Assembly: GCA_022601215.1 (NCBI GenBank)
Contig: JAHZIZ010000267.1
Coordinates: forward strand, 1 to 7,267
Direction of reading: 5' to 3'
DNA length: 7,267 nucleotides
Origin: Bacteroidota bacterium
GTDB taxonomy: Bacteria; Bacteroidota; Bacteroidia; Flavobacteriales; Flavobacteriaceae
Shown in pieces: positions 1-5,409 of the stretch (positions are counted from its first letter, which is position 1; each line of letters opens with the position of its first letter). The notes beneath the pieces are model-generated. The model did not search any database. It saw only the letters and a program-made list of their open reading frames with translations, and was not told the origin of the DNA. The translations under genes were made by a program, and so were the position numbers.

Positions 1-88
1 TAATTCAGGAATTGAAGTAACCGAAATTATCGACGTTACTCCAATGCCACACAATGGATGTCGTCCTCCAAAAAGACGTCGTGTATAA
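1..88 (+). CDS. rpsK: 30S ribosomal protein S11 (uS11), C-terminal end only
   Basis: This is the 3' end of rpsK, cut by the window start. The reading frame begins at base 2 and gives 28 residues before a TAA stop at 86-88. The visible tail contains VTEIIDVTPMPHNGCRPPK followed by RRRV, which is the very conserved C-terminus of uS11. In the family this protein sits on the platform of the 30S subunit, and the basic tail contacts 16S rRNA near the mRNA exit region. The gene order rpsK then rpsD then rpoA then rplQ agrees with the call. A strong hairpin 6 bases after the stop suggests that transcription of the upstream ribosomal operon partly or fully ends here. The N-terminal part cannot be judged. 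Confidence 0.95.
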   Translation, partial: NSGIEVTEIIDVTPMPHNGCRPPKRRRV

Positions 89-94
89 TACATA

Positions 95-126
95 AAGAGA
101 GTCGCCCTTTTAAGGGCGATTCTTTT
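95..126 (+). terminator. Terminator-like long hairpin after rpsK
   Basis: Bases 95-109 can pair with 112-126. The core TCGCCC (102-107) pairs with GGGCGA (114-119) around a TTTTAA loop, and the lower stem continues with A/G opposite T/C bases, including two G-U pairs. The T-rich part (TTCTTTT) lies inside the 3' arm and is followed by CTATTTTATTA, so the classical free U-tract is imperfect. It probably ends or attenuates the transcript arriving from rpsK. A promoter-like box starts 13 bases later, which fits a transcription unit boundary. Confidence 0.65.
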
Positions 127-138
127 CTATTTTATTAC

Positions 139-146
139 TACCTTTG
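139..146 (+). promoter_or_regulatory. Bacteroidota promoter -7 box (TACCTTTG) for rpsD-rpoA-rplQ
   Basis: TACCTTTG is a full match to the TAnnTTTG -7 consensus of the Bacteroidota primary sigma factor. It stands directly after the post-rpsK hairpin. No TTG is present at the usual 17-23 base distance upstream, so the -33 element is weak or absent. If the G at 146 is about -4, the transcript would start near 150 and carry a leader of about 135 nt before rpsD. This is inference from consensus only. Confidence 0.6.
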
Positions 147-149
147 CAG

Positions 150-284
150 GCTGTAATAAGAAAATAATCAAGATGCTTTCGGGCATCTTACCCTGTAATA
201 ATAAATATCAATCTGAAGAGTAGAGGAGCTAGAGGATTAACGTAAGACCTTAATTTAGTTTCTTCTTCAAAATTTAATTTAAAA
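150..284 (+). promoter_or_regulatory. Untranslated leader of rpsD with a UUCG-loop hairpin
   Basis: No plausible gene is seen in this stretch. It contains a perfect 7 bp hairpin, AAGATGC (170-176) with GCATCTT (183-189), closed by a U-G pair on a TTCG tetraloop. The 9-base direct repeat CTGTAATAA (151-159 and 193-201) flanks the hairpin. Further on is a purine-rich segment (214-236), of which TGAAGA (214-219) can pair with TCTTCA (264-269). uS4 is known to repress its own mRNA through structured leaders in Escherichia coli and Bacillus, so an autoregulatory role is possible. I cannot match this leader to a described S4 leader class. Confidence 0.4.
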
Positions 285-890
285 ATGGCAAGATATACTG
301 GTCCTAAAACTAAGATCGCTCGTAAGTTTGGAGAAGCGATTTTCGGTGAAGACAAATCATTCGAAAAAAGAAATTATCCTCCAGGGCAGCTCGGATAGAA
401 CCGTCGTCGTGGAAAAAAATCTGAGTATGCAATTCAATTAGCTGAAAAGCAAAAGGCGAAATACACCTATGGTATTTTAGAACGTCAATTCAGAAATATG
501 TTTAAAAAAGCAACAGCCGCTCCTGGAATTACGGGTGAGGTATTGCTTCAATTATGTGAGTCACGTTTAGATAACGTAGTATTCCGTATGGGGATTGCTC
601 CATCACGTAGTGCGGGTAGACAATTAGTGAGTCACAGACACATCACTGTTAACGGTGAAAAAGTGAACATTCCATCATACCAGTTAAGAGCTGGGGATGT
701 TGTAGCAGTTAGAGAGAAGTCAAAATCTCTTGAAGCAATTCAAAATTCGTTGGCAAACGCAAGTCATGTATACGAGTGGATTACGTGGAACTCTGAGACC
801 AAACAAGGAACTTTTGTTTCTGTTCCTCAGCGTTTACAAATCCCAGAAAACATAAACGAGCAGTTTATCGTCGAATTATACTCTAAATAA
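285..890 (+). CDS. rpsD: 30S ribosomal protein S4 (uS4), interrupted by an in-frame TAG at codon 38
   Basis: uS4 is a primary 16S rRNA binding protein that nucleates 30S assembly and helps decoding accuracy. The frame from ATG 285 ([20 protein letters not shown]) to TAA 888-890 gives 202 codons, about the usual family length. Residues 1-92 form the N-terminal rRNA-binding domain, and about 93-147 the S4 RNA-binding fold ([35 protein letters not shown]). The tail ends [14 protein letters not shown]. The frame is broken once: codon 38 is TAG (396-398), between PPGQLG and [10 protein letters not shown]. Codon 36 is Leu (CTC), where the family motif GQHG has His. No frameshift is present, and conservation is strong on both sides. 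The next in-frame ATG (498, Met72) would make a 130-residue protein lacking most of the N-terminal domain, which is unlikely to replace full uS4. The TAG is most simply a sequencing or assembly error; a true nonsense codon, readthrough, or a second intact copy elsewhere are alternatives. Confidence 0.9.
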
Positions 891-920
891 TAAATAAATC
901 ATATTGGGATTTAGCCAAAG

Positions 921-951
921 GGTTTATTAGTATTCTTCACACCTATAAACC
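921..951 (+). promoter_or_regulatory. Hairpin in the rpsD-rpoA spacer
   Basis: The 95-base spacer between rpsD and rpoA contains GGTTTAT (921-927) that can pair with ATAAACC (945-951). An alternative pairing uses six of these pairs plus TAG (928-930) with CTA (943-945) after a bulge. There is no U-tract after it, so it is not a terminator. It could be an mRNA processing or stabilising structure, or chance in AT-rich DNA. I see no promoter box matching TAnnTTTG in this spacer. Confidence 0.3.
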
Positions 952-985
952 GCGCAACTAAATAACAATTAAAACGAAGAAAAAT

Positions 986-1978
986 ATGGCAGTATTTAGT
1001 TTTCAGAAGCCTGATAAAGTTATCATGATTAACTCAACTGATTTCGAGGGGAAATTCGAATTTCGTCCTTTGGAACCGGGTTATGGATTAACAGTAGGTA
1101 ACGCTTTAAGAAGAGTTTTACTCTCTTCTTTAGAAGGTTTTGCAATTACTTCGGTACGTATCGAAGGGGTAGATCATGAGTTTTCTACCATTGCAGGAGT
1201 AGTGGAAGATGTAACCGAAATCATTTTGAACCTGAAGCAAGCTCGTTTCAAGAGGCAAATTGATGAGATAGATAATGAAACAGTAACTATTTCTGTTTCT
1301 GGTCAAGAGCAGCTAACAGCTGGGGATTTTCAGAAGTTTATCTCTGGATTTCAAGTATTGAATCCAGATTTGGTAATCTGTAATATGGACCCTAAAGTAA
1401 ACTTAAACTTTGAGATTACTATCGAGAAAGGTCGTGGATATGTTCCTGCTGAAGAGAACAAGAAAGCGAACGCTCCTCTAGGAACTATCTTTACAGATTC
1501 TATTTATACTCCAATTAAGAATGTGAAGTATAGCATAGAAAACTTCCGTGTTGAGCAGAAAACAGATTATGAAAAACTAGTTTTCGAAATCATCACAGAC
1601 GGTTCTATTCATCCTAAAGATGCTTTAACTGAAGCAGCTAAGACACTAATTCACCACTTCATGTTATTTAGTGATGAACGAATTACTTTAGAAGCAGATG
1701 AAATAGCGCAAACTGAGACATACGATGAGGAGTCATTGCATATGCGTCAGTTATTAAAGACGAAGTTAGTAGACATGGATCTTTCTGTACGTGCTTTGAA
1801 CTGTTTGAAGGCGGCAGAGGTAGATACATTAGGAGACTTAGTATCCTACAATAAGAATGATTTAATGAAATTCAGAAACTTCGGTAAGAAGTCATTAACT
1901 GAGCTTGAAGAGCTAGTGAACGTTAAAGGATTGAATTTCGGTATGGATCTTTCAAAATATAAATTAGATAAAGACTAA
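986..1978 (+). CDS. rpoA: DNA-directed RNA polymerase subunit alpha
   Basis: This is the alpha subunit of the cytoplasmic RNA polymerase. It dimerises to start core assembly and contacts promoter DNA and activators through its C-terminal domain. The product is 330 residues, the normal length. The N-terminal domain (about 1-235) contains the conserved [20 protein letters not shown] stretch at residues 28-47, the dimer and beta/beta' contact region. The C-terminal domain (about 258-320) contains [10 protein letters not shown] and [15 protein letters not shown], the helix-hairpin-helix DNA-binding fold. Arg269 and Asn272 correspond to E. coli Arg265 and Asn268, which bind the minor groove at UP elements. 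The start MAVFSF fits Bacteroidota homologues and follows an A-rich segment (GAAGAAAAAT) rather than a Shine-Dalgarno sequence. It is transcribed with rpsD and rplQ; the 95-base and 60-base spacers show no terminator. Stop is TAA at 1976-1978. Confidence 0.98.
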   Translation: MAVFSFQKPDKVIMINSTDFEGKFEFRPLEPGYGLTVGNALRRVLLSSLEGFAITSVRIEGVDHEFSTIAGVVEDVTEIILNLKQARFKRQIDEIDNETVTISVSGQEQLTAGDFQKFISGFQVLNPDLVICNMDPKVNLNFEITIEKGRGYVPAEENKKANAPLGTIFTDSIYTPIKNVKYSIENFRVEQKTDYEKLVFEIITDGSIHPKDALTEAAKTLIHHFMLFSDERITLEADEIAQTETYDEESLHMRQLLKTKLVDMDLSVRALNCLKAAEVDTLGDLVSYNKNDLMKFRNFGKKSLTELEELVNVKGLNFGMDLSKYKLDKD

Positions 1979-2025
1979 TCCATCATAATTTGCTCCTCAA
2001 AATGGGTCGTAGCAAGATGATGATT
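1977..2025 (+). promoter_or_regulatory. Stem-loop in the rpoA-rplQ spacer
   Basis: AATC-C-ATCAT (1977-1986) can pair with ATGATGATT (2017-2025), forming nine base pairs with a single bulged C. A short inner pairing, GCT (1992-1994) with AGC (2011-2013), lies within. The structure starts in the rpoA stop codon, fills most of the 60-base spacer and ends 13 bases before the rplQ ATG. No U-tract follows, so it is not a terminator. It might tune rplQ translation or mRNA processing. Evidence is sequence complementarity only. Confidence 0.35.
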
Positions 2026-2038
2026 AAAACAAAATGTC

Positions 2039-2512
2039 ATGAGACACGGAAAAAAAGTAAATCACTTAGGTAGAAAAACAGCACATAGAAAAGCAATGTT
2101 AGCTAATATGGCTTGTTCCCTAATTGAGCACAAGAGAATCAATACTACAGTTGCAAAAGCTAAAGCGCTTAGACAATTTGTAGAGCCAATGATCACTAAG
2201 TCGAAAGAAGACACCACACACAATCGTCGTATTGTAATGGCTAGACTTCGTCAAAAAGATGCAGTGACAGAATTATTTAGAGATGTTGCCGTAAAGGTAG
2301 GAGATCGTCCAGGGGGATATACACGTATTATCAAGTTAGGTAATCGTCTAGGAGATAATGCTGATATGGCTATGATTGAATTAGTAGATTATAATGAAAT
2401 CTACAATGCTGGAAAAGCAACTAAATCGAAGTCTACACGTCGTAGTCGTCGAGGAGGTTCAAAATCAGCCGCTCCGGCTCCGGCTCCACAAGCAAAAAAG
2501 GAAGAAGAATAG
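2039..2512 (+). CDS. rplQ: 50S ribosomal protein L17 (bL17)
   Basis: bL17 is a bacterial large-subunit protein located near the peptide exit side of the ribosome. The product is 157 residues. The core (1 to about 117) has the family start [20 protein letters not shown], the helix [19 protein letters not shown] and the end [21 protein letters not shown]. coli L17 is 127 residues, so this protein carries a C-terminal extension from about 123 to 157. The extension is first basic ([12 protein letters not shown]), then Ala-Pro rich (SAAPAPAPQ), then acidic (KKEEE). Such tails are common in Bacteroidota L17 and are probably disordered. It is the last gene of the block, 60 bases after rpoA, and is followed by a strong terminator 22 bases after its stop. 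The stop is TAG (2510-2512), which shows that UAG works as a stop in this organism. Confidence 0.97.
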   Translation: MRHGKKVNHLGRKTAHRKAMLANMACSLIEHKRINTTVAKAKALRQFVEPMITKSKEDTTHNRRIVMARLRQKDAVTELFRDVAVKVGDRPGGYTRIIKLGNRLGDNADMAMIELVDYNEIYNAGKATKSKSTRRSRRGGSKSAAPAPAPQAKKEEE

Positions 2513-2534
2513 ATGTTTTTCTACTATAAATATC

Positions 2535-2568
2535 AAAGGGATAAGCTTTTTAGTTTATCCCTTTTTTT
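2535..2568 (+). terminator. Intrinsic terminator after rplQ
   Basis: AAAGGGATAA (2535-2544) pairs perfectly with TTATCCCTTT (2555-2564) around a 10-base loop, and the downstream arm merges into seven T bases (2562-2568). This is a classical rho-independent terminator closing the rpsD-rpoA-rplQ transcript. A second, weaker A/T-rich inverted repeat, CGTTTT (2578-2583) with AAAACG (2593-2598), follows without a U-tract. Confidence 0.9.
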
Positions 2569-2647
2569 ATACCCCAACGTTTTGTTTTTAATAAAACGCT
2601 GTTGAAAAGTTGTAATTTTAAGATTATAATAAAAGCGACAATTAGAT

Positions 2648-2655
2648 TATTTTTG
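2648..2655 (+). promoter_or_regulatory. Promoter -7 box (TATTTTTG) for carA
   Basis: TATTTTTG matches the TAnnTTTG consensus and lies 17 bases before the carA ATG. That would give a leader of roughly 14 nt, typical for this phylum. No TTG is found at the proper -33 distance, so only half of the promoter signature is seen. The position after the rplQ terminator supports an independent carA promoter. Confidence 0.55.
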
Positions 2656-2672
2656 TCAAACGAATAAATATT

Positions 2673-3797
2673 ATGAAATACCAAACACGTAAAAAAGCAC
2701 TGATTTTATTAGCCGATGGAACCATTTTCCACGGAAAGGCAGTTGGTGGAAAAGAAGGGACTTCCTTTGGGGAGGTTTGTTTTAATACTGGGATGACCGG
2801 TTATCAGGAGATCTTTACAGACCCATCATACTTTGGGCAGATTATGGTAACTACCAATGCGCACATAGGAAATTATGGTACCACGGCAGAAGAAGTAGAG
2901 TCGAATGGTGTTAAGATTGCAGGTCTTGTTTGTCGAAACTTTAGTTATCCTTATTCTCGTGATCGAGCAGATAAGTCATTGGAGGACTTTCTTGATGATA
3001 ACAATTTGTTAGCGATAAGTGATGTCGATACGCGTGCTTTAGTAAGTTATATTCGTGACAACGGTGCTATGAATGCTGTTATTTCTACAGATGTGGATGC
3101 CATTGAAAGTCTTAAAAAGCAATTGGCGGAAGTACCGAGTATGAAAGGTCTTGAGTTGGCAAGTAAAGTGTCTACCAAAGTGCCTTATTTCTTTGGGAAT
3201 GCAGACGCAACTTATAAAATTGCAGCTTTGGATATTGGTATAAAGAGAAATATTTTGCGCAATCTAGCACAACGAGATTGCTTTATCAAGGTTTTTCCAT
3301 TTGATGCTTCTTTTGATGACATGGCTGATTTTAGTCCTGATGGATATTTTTTAAGTAATGGTCCTGGGGATCCAGAGCCGTTAACAAAATCTATTGCTAC
3401 TGCTCAAGAAATTTTAAAGACTGGCAAACCGTTATTTGGAATTTGTTTAGGCCATCAAGTTCTGGCATTAGCGAATGGGATTTCAACCTATAAAATGCAT
3501 AATGGACATAGAGGGATTAACCACCCTATAAAGAATATGCTAACAGGAAAAGGTGAGATCACCTCTCAAAACCATGGCTTTGCTATTAACAGAGAGGAGA
3601 CAGAAGCACATGCTAACGTGGAGATTACCCACGTTCACTTAAATGATCATACGGTTGCAGGTATTCGTTTAAAGGACAAACCTGTCTTTTCGGTACAATA
3701 TCATCCTGAAGCAAGTCCAGGGCCACATGATGCAGCCTATTTGTTCGATCAATTTATTGAAAATATAAAAACAGCAACCTTAGAAAAGGCTCATTAA
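2673..3797 (+). CDS. carA: Carbamoyl phosphate synthase small (glutaminase) subunit
   Basis: CarA hydrolyses glutamine and passes ammonia through a tunnel to CarB, which makes carbamoyl phosphate for arginine and pyrimidine synthesis in the cytoplasm. The product is 374 residues, the usual length. The N-terminal CarA-specific domain (about 8-140) shows ADGTIFHGKAVG, FGEVCFNTGMTGYQEIFTDP and ISDVDTRALVSYIRDNGAM. The class I glutamine amidotransferase domain (about 185-365) has the oxyanion segment SNGPGDP (228-234), nucleophile Cys258 in GKPLFGICLGHQ, and His344 and Glu346 in VQYHPEASPGPHD, so the catalytic triad is complete. The start at ATG 2673 gives a 7-residue lead before the conserved ALILLADGT strand. 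carB is not adjacent within this window, so the two subunits are encoded apart or carB lies outside. Own promoter box and own terminator suggest a monocistronic unit. Confidence 0.97.
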   Translation: MKYQTRKKALILLADGTIFHGKAVGGKEGTSFGEVCFNTGMTGYQEIFTDPSYFGQIMVTTNAHIGNYGTTAEEVESNGVKIAGLVCRNFSYPYSRDRADKSLEDFLDDNNLLAISDVDTRALVSYIRDNGAMNAVISTDVDAIESLKKQLAEVPSMKGLELASKVSTKVPYFFGNADATYKIAALDIGIKRNILRNLAQRDCFIKVFPFDASFDDMADFSPDGYFLSNGPGDPEPLTKSIATAQEILKTGKPLFGICLGHQVLALANGISTYKMHNGHRGINHPIKNMLTGKGEITSQNHGFAINREETEAHANVEITHVHLNDHTVAGIRLKDKPVFSVQYHPEASPGPHDAAYLFDQFIENIKTATLEKAH

Positions 3798-3812
3798 TTT
3801 GAGCTTTTTTTT
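3784..3812 (+). terminator. Intrinsic terminator overlapping the carA stop
   Basis: GCTCA (3789-3793) pairs with TGAGC (3800-3804). After one bulged G, AAAA (3784-3787) pairs with the first T bases of an eight-T run (3805-3812). The stem begins inside the last carA codons and the TAA stop lies in the loop. The stem is short, but the U-tract is good. Confidence 0.75.
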
Positions 3813-3892
3813 ATGCACTGAAACGAAAACGTTTTAGCTTTAAAATACATGGGTTTATCCTATTTCAGAAAAAGAAAACATTACACATTTTG

Positions 3893-3900
3893 TATCTTCA
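3893..3900 (+). promoter_or_regulatory. Possible promoter -7 box (TATCTTCA) for eno
   Basis: TATCTTCA is an imperfect match to TAnnTTTG (the two last positions differ) and is located 24 bases before the eno ATG, which would give a leader near 20 nt. No clear TTG is seen at the -33 distance. It is the best candidate in the 127-base carA-eno spacer. The spacer also holds a perfect 10-base palindrome, AAAACGTTTT (3826-3835). Confidence 0.35.
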
Positions 3901-3924
3901 CATGATAAAATTAACTAGACTATT

Positions 3925-5211
3925 ATGAGTATTATTATAGATATACACGCAAGACAAATATTCGATTCTCGAGGAAACCCTACAGTAGAAGTTGATGTGA
4001 TAACGGAAAACGGGGTTTTAGGTAGAGCTGCCGTACCCTCTGGTGCTTCTACAGGAGAACATGAGGCCGTTGAACTTAGAGATGGAGGAGATGATTATAT
4101 GGGAAAAGGGGTGATGCATGCTTTAGAAAACGTGAATGGCAAAATTGCTGGTACCCTACTAGGTATTTCCGTTTTTGAACAAGAAACCATTGATAAGGTC
4201 ATGATTGATCTAGACGGGACTCCAAATAAATCAAAATTGGGAGCCAATGCTATTTTAGGGGTTTCTTTGGCTGTTGCCAAAGCCGCTGCAAATGAACTTG
4301 GGATTCATCTATATCGTTATGTTGGTGGAGTAAGCGCAAAAACGCTTCCTGTGCCCATGATGAATATTATCAATGGAGGATCTCATAGTGATGCCCCAAT
4401 TGCATTTCAGGAGTTTATGGTAATGCCAGTGAAGGCGAAGAGTTTTTCACACGCTATGAAAATGGGATCTGAAATATTTCATCATCTTAAAAAAGTGTTG
4501 CACGATAGGAATTTGAGTACCGCTGTAGGTGATGAAGGCGGATTTGCACCCACGCTAGACGGGACTGAAGATGCTTTAGATACCATTGCTTTAGCTACTA
4601 AAAATGCAGGCTACAAGTTGGGTGATGAAATCATGATAGCTTTAGATTGTGCTGCGGCCGAATTTTATGTAGATGGGAACTATGATTATACCAAGTTCGA
4701 AGGTGAAAATGGAAAAGTACGAACTTCAAAAGAGCAAGCAGATTATTTAGCTGAACTCTCAGAAAACTATCCAATTATTTCTATAGAGGATGGAATGGAT
4801 GAAAATGACTGGGAAGGATGGAAGTATTTGACTGAAAGAATCGGAGAGAAGGTTCAATTAGTAGGAGATGATTTATTTGTAACCAATGTAGAGCGCCTTG
4901 GACGTGGCATTAAAGAAGGTATTGCCAACTCTATTCTTATTAAGGTAAATCAAATAGGAACCTTGTCCGAAACTATTGCAGCCGTTAATATGGCGCATCA
5001 CGCCGGTTATACGTCAGTAATGTCTCACCGAAGTGGAGAAACAGAAGATAACACTATCGCTGATTTGGCTGTCGCCTTAAATACTGGACAAATTAAGACA
5101 GGGTCGGCTTCTCGAAGTGATCGAATGGCAAAATATAATCAGTTACTTCGAATAGAAGAAGAACTTGATGTTACAGCTTATTATCCAGGAAGAGCTGCTT
5201 TTAAAATATAA
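3925..5211 (+). CDS. eno: Enolase (phosphopyruvate hydratase)
   Basis: Enolase interconverts 2-phosphoglycerate and phosphoenolpyruvate in glycolysis and gluconeogenesis, using Mg2+. The product is 428 residues, normal for bacteria. The N-terminal capping domain (1 to about 135) shows [15 protein letters not shown] and the loop PSGASTG (38-44) with Ser41, which closes on the substrate. The TIM-barrel domain follows, with FQEFM (Glu163), VGDEGGFAP (general acid/base Glu204), Mg2+ ligands Asp241 (ALDCAA), Glu288 (SIEDG) and Asp315 (GDDLFVTN), the base Lys340 (ILIKVNQIG), SHRSGETED (367-375), and Lys391 in [10 protein letters not shown]. All catalytic residues expected for the family are present. 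The segment [14 protein letters not shown] replaces the HADNNVD form of E. coli, a typical Bacteroidota variant. The ATG at 3925 has no Shine-Dalgarno sequence and is the first start before the conserved [11 protein letters not shown]. Stop is TAA; a strong terminator follows, so it is probably transcribed alone. Confidence 0.98.
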   Translation: MSIIIDIHARQIFDSRGNPTVEVDVITENGVLGRAAVPSGASTGEHEAVELRDGGDDYMGKGVMHALENVNGKIAGTLLGISVFEQETIDKVMIDLDGTPNKSKLGANAILGVSLAVAKAAANELGIHLYRYVGGVSAKTLPVPMMNIINGGSHSDAPIAFQEFMVMPVKAKSFSHAMKMGSEIFHHLKKVLHDRNLSTAVGDEGGFAPTLDGTEDALDTIALATKNAGYKLGDEIMIALDCAAAEFYVDGNYDYTKFEGENGKVRTSKEQADYLAELSENYPIISIEDGMDENDWEGWKYLTERIGEKVQLVGDDLFVTNVERLGRGIKEGIANSILIKVNQIGTLSETIAAVNMAHHAGYTSVMSHRSGETEDNTIADLAVALNTGQIKTGSASRSDRMAKYNQLLRIEEELDVTAYYPGRAAFKI

Positions 5212-5231
5212 AGAACAGGTGTTGAGATTTT

Positions 5232-5262
5232 AAAAGCTACTTCGTAAGAGGTAGCTTTTTTT
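5232..5262 (+). terminator. Intrinsic terminator after eno, GUAA tetraloop
   Basis: Bases 5232-5243 pair with 5248-5259 over 12 base pairs, including one G-U pair, closed by a GTAA loop (GNRA type). The 3' arm runs into seven T bases (5256-5262). This is a very clear rho-independent terminator for eno, 20 bases after the stop codon. Confidence 0.92.
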
Positions 5263-5313
5263 ATGGAGGTTATTTCCGTACAAACTAAAAATTGATATAA
5301 TCCATTAATTAAG

Positions 5314-5355
5314 GATTTTTTAACCCAATATGGGTAAGGAATTGTTAAAAAAATC
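5314..5355. repeat. Nested inverted repeats upstream of gltA
   Basis: The outer arms GATTTTTTAAC (5314-5324) and GTTAAAAAAATC (5344-5355) are complementary apart from one extra A. Inside, ACCCA (5323-5327) and TGGGT (5331-5335) form a second inverted repeat around ATA. A further copy of the right arm core, TTAAAAAATC, occurs at 5383-5392, so the left arm has two possible partners. The block lies just upstream of the candidate gltA promoter and could be an operator or an alternative mRNA structure. AT-rich composition makes chance a real possibility. Confidence 0.4.
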
Positions 5356-5376
5356 GTCCAATTTTTCGTAATTTAG
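5342..5376 (+). promoter_or_regulatory. Candidate gltA promoter (TTG ... TAATTTAG)
   Basis: TTG (5342-5344) is followed after 24 bases by TAATTTAG (5369-5376), which matches TAnnTTTG at all fixed positions but one. The spacing is one base longer than the usual 17-23. The predicted transcript start is near 5380, giving a leader of about 30 nt. The right arm of the upstream inverted repeat overlaps the TTG element. Confidence 0.5.
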
Positions 5377-5409
5377 CAATCCTTAAAAAATCAACTAGAA
5401 AAAAAGAAT

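Noticed and set aside
387..415. A recoding element (selenocysteine- or pyrrolysine-type) around the rpsD TAG
   Set aside because: Only a three-base CGG/CCG pairing is visible around the stop. Selenocysteine uses UGA, and UAG is used as an ordinary stop in neighbouring genes.
498..890. A separate 130-residue protein starting at ATG 498
   Set aside because: It is the same frame as rpsD downstream of the TAG. The conserved uS4 N-terminus starts at 285, so this is not an independent gene.
2002..2073. Short overlapping frame (ATG 2002, 23 codons, TAG stop) across the rplQ start, possibly for translational coupling
   Set aside because: It is very short, has no recognisable sequence, and overlaps the rpoA-rplQ stem-loop and the rplQ coding start. 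No support beyond being open.
2394..2591. 65-codon + strand frame across the rplQ 3' end
   Set aside because: It overlaps the conserved rplQ frame and runs through the terminator; low-complexity translation.
4095..4280. 61-codon minus-strand frame inside eno
   Set aside because: It is antisense to strongly conserved enolase coding sequence, with no independent gene signals.
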